Source: Ascarosepion bandense
Lineage: Eukaryota > Mollusca > Cephalopoda > Sepiida > Sepiidae
Direction: 5' to 3'
Assembly (NCBI GenBank): GCA_037127315.1
Contig: JBBBDQ010001273.1
Location: 3,889,099 to 3,953,098 of the forward strand
DNA length: 64,000 bases
Every line of letters starts with the position of its first letter. Positions within the stretch are counted from its first letter, which is position 1. The position numbers and the translations under genes are program-made. Shown here one piece after another: positions 62,040 to 64,000 of this stretch. The notes beneath the pieces were generated by a model. The model searched no databases, was not told the DNA's origin, and was given only the letters and a program-made list of their open reading frames with translations.

Positions 62040-62389
62040 CGCCGCCATACATTTGATCACAAGTTTTGCTTAACAAATGACAGTCTGACCAAATGAGAAA
62101 AGTATTAATTTAGGGCAAAATGAATTGCGCATGCAAGGTCTACGTAATATCAACGATCATCGCGAAAGCTTTAATAGCTCAATGCGATCAAGTAGTCAAA
62201 AATCGCGTCTAATCAGATTGGGCTAAACTAAAATCCAACGGGTCATACTTATATCTTCACAGGTTCGCTAGAAAAAGGATCGTAATTAACAAAAAAAAAA
62301 AACTAAATTTAATAGAAATACAATTTGATTGTCAAAAATCTTTAATTATTATGAGAGAATACCAAAGTATATTTTGATTTTGTCTATTT
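62040..62389. other. No feature seen
   Basis: Unassigned. Confidence 0.45.
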
Positions 62390-62475
62390 TTCTGCGATGA
62401 AGATCAGAGCGTACAACGGTCAAAACGACGTACAAATAGATGGGGACAGTAGTCCGAATAATGTAAATACTATAT
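62390..62475 (+). mobile_element. SINE3 3' module, diverged copy
   Basis: gatgaagatcagagcgtaca, acggtcaaaacgacg and cagtagtccgaataatgtaa follow the SINE3 3' order. GATC/GGTC can still pair at the stem position. Confidence 0.6.
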
Positions 62476-62479
62476 TTTG

Positions 62480-63676
62480 ATTATTAAATTATCTTTTTGG
62501 ATCGTTTTAAGGAACGTTCGAAATGTTTAAAAGTTTGTTTTTCTTGTGCCGGTGGGACACCAAATATTAGTACAGAAAAATTTTCCGTATATTTTTTCAG
62601 TAAAAACAGGTTGAAATAGAAATTCTTAAAAGAAAAAAAAATAATTGTCGGATTCTAATTAAATTTTCAGGACAATCACAAATGAATTAAGTTATTTTAG
62701 AAAGATTTCTTTCTTAGAAAATCTTTGTTAAAACATGTTTTTGTTACATCTTTTACTTTCCACTTATTTAATTTTATGAAATTTCGAGAAATTTTCGGAC
62801 TGTTATAATATTTATACGCAGAACTTGAAAAATTTAAATAATCAATTTTTTTTTCAAAATAGGATCCCAGTTACATAAAATCTGCTCTGAATCGTAAAAA
62901 TAAAGTTAGATGCAACTAAGGCATTATTTAATTAGAAAAGCTTTTGTTTTATGAATAAGACATTATGAACACTATTGTGATTGTCTTAAGAAAAACTTTC
63001 GATGAATAATGAATTTTTATAAAAACTGTTTTAATTTTCTATAGTTTTAGTTATAATTTTAAATCATAAAATTCTGTGTTAATTTGTACATGTTCGGTGA
63101 TAATTTTATTAAGTAAAACGTTTATTTACTCGTCATAAAAAGCTTGCAATTCAGTAACCCACATTTTTTTGTGTGGTGTGCGTGTAACTGTATCTATTTT
63201 TGTAAATACGGACGTCCACACGCGACATTATCAGAGAGAATATTTTTCTAAATTTTAAATATTTCTGGATAGTTAATTATATAAAACGCACACCTTATAT
63301 TTTTCAAGTCATTTTTAGAGATGTTTCCGCGTAGAAAAAAATTAACTTTCGGTTGCAATCTGTCAAAACACCGATATTTGTCATAAAAAAGTATTCTGCG
63401 ATATTTGTTTCGAATCAGATTGATTAAACTTCAAATCAACTAATAGTTTTCAAAGTTTCAGAAAAATAAATTTTATTTTTGAAAGATTTAATAAAGAAAA
63501 TTATAATTTGCTGATTGATGTCTGAAAATGCTTAAAATCAGTGATTTTTGCGATTAAAGAAATTAGTTTTGAAATAAGGTAAAGTATTTTGCTTATTGGA
63601 AATATTAAATTAAATCTATTAGCTTGAAATTAAAACTAAAATAAGTTTCAAGAAACATTTATCATGTTCTAAAATT
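62480..63676. other. AT-rich sequence without visible elements
   Basis: About 1.2 kb of very AT-rich DNA with many short A and T runs, no repeat unit and no coding signal. Confidence 0.5.
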
Positions 63677-63684
63677 GTGTGTGA

Positions 63685-63724
<40 letters not shown>
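63677..63724. repeat. (TG)n(TA)n(CA)n microsatellite
   Basis: A few TG units, then TA and CA units, so the whole is self-complementary. Confidence 0.96.
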
Positions 63725-63725
<1 letters not shown>

Positions 63726-63977
63726 AAAGAAAGCGAAAGAACAGATAAATTAATACTCACTCTTCATGCATTTACTTTTATAAAGAGTGCTCAATACAGA
63801 AAAAAGCTTAATATTGTAATTCTGTTATTACAATGGTTTATAAAAGCATTATACCACTACATAAAATAATTCATGTTTCAGAACGATCTTGTTCCTCAGG
63901 AGACATTTTAAAAAGAACTGATGAAAATGAATTATTTTAGAAAATTGAGGGGTGATTGGATGTTAAATTTTATTGCG

Positions 63978-64000
63978 GGTATATATATATATATATATAT
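63978..64000. repeat. (TA)n microsatellite cut by the window end
   Basis: TA run that continues beyond the window. Confidence 0.95.

Overview
The window is non-coding eukaryotic DNA, AT-rich and made almost wholly of decayed mobile elements and simple repeats. I find no convincing host gene, no rRNA unit, no functional tRNA gene and no prokaryotic feature. Many (TA)n, (CA)n and (GA)n tracts, tRNA-headed SINEs, RTE and Jockey/CR1-like LINEs and Penelope-like elements (PLEs) suggest an animal, most likely a mollusc and plausibly a coleoid cephalopod such as an octopus. That is inference from repeat style; no diagnostic host gene is present.

Layout. 0-5 kb: microsatellites, polypurine blocks, a 5S/tRNA composite SINE, a weak candidate exon, a Tc1/mariner remnant and two consecutive palindromes. 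5-12 kb: PLE pieces on both strands, an RTE copy with a folded-back 5' end, a dead mariner and a longer PLE. 12-16 kb: a pyrimidine block and a purine block around a GC-richer core, a divergent reverse transcriptase remnant and a foldback element. 16-24 kb: SINEs, RTE and LINE copies, including a 5S-headed retroposon with a 7-bp target duplication nested in an RTE copy. 24-34 kb: more SINEs, a second RTE lineage, a tRNA-headed SINE with a duplicated body, and six 154-164 bp minisatellite units ending at a LINE tail. 34-50 kb: PLE ends, SINEs, a LINE with a 39-bp VNTR in its 3' UTR, a second composite 5S/tRNA SINE and pyrimidine tracts. 50-54 kb: the best-preserved LINE reverse transcriptase and an inverted LINE cluster. 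54-64 kb: SINEs, foldback elements carrying two convergent B-box-like motifs, a PLE with readable RT and nuclease parts, then AT-rich DNA.

How the parts relate. The autonomous families (RTE, Jockey/CR1-like LINE, PLE, mariner) are all broken here. The SINEs have RNA polymerase III-type heads (tRNA-like, 5S-like or both) and would have moved using LINE machinery. Nesting gives a relative order in several places: the 5S retroposon is younger than the RTE copy holding it, SINE1 copies lie inside a LINE copy and inside a foldback-like repeat, and a LINE lies inside another LINE. The most unusual objects are the 5S/tRNA composite SINEs, the foldback elements, and a SINE module whose layout recalls a hammerhead ribozyme core. 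All calls come from reading the sequence by eye; element boundaries are good to roughly 10-30 bases unless a junction is stated.
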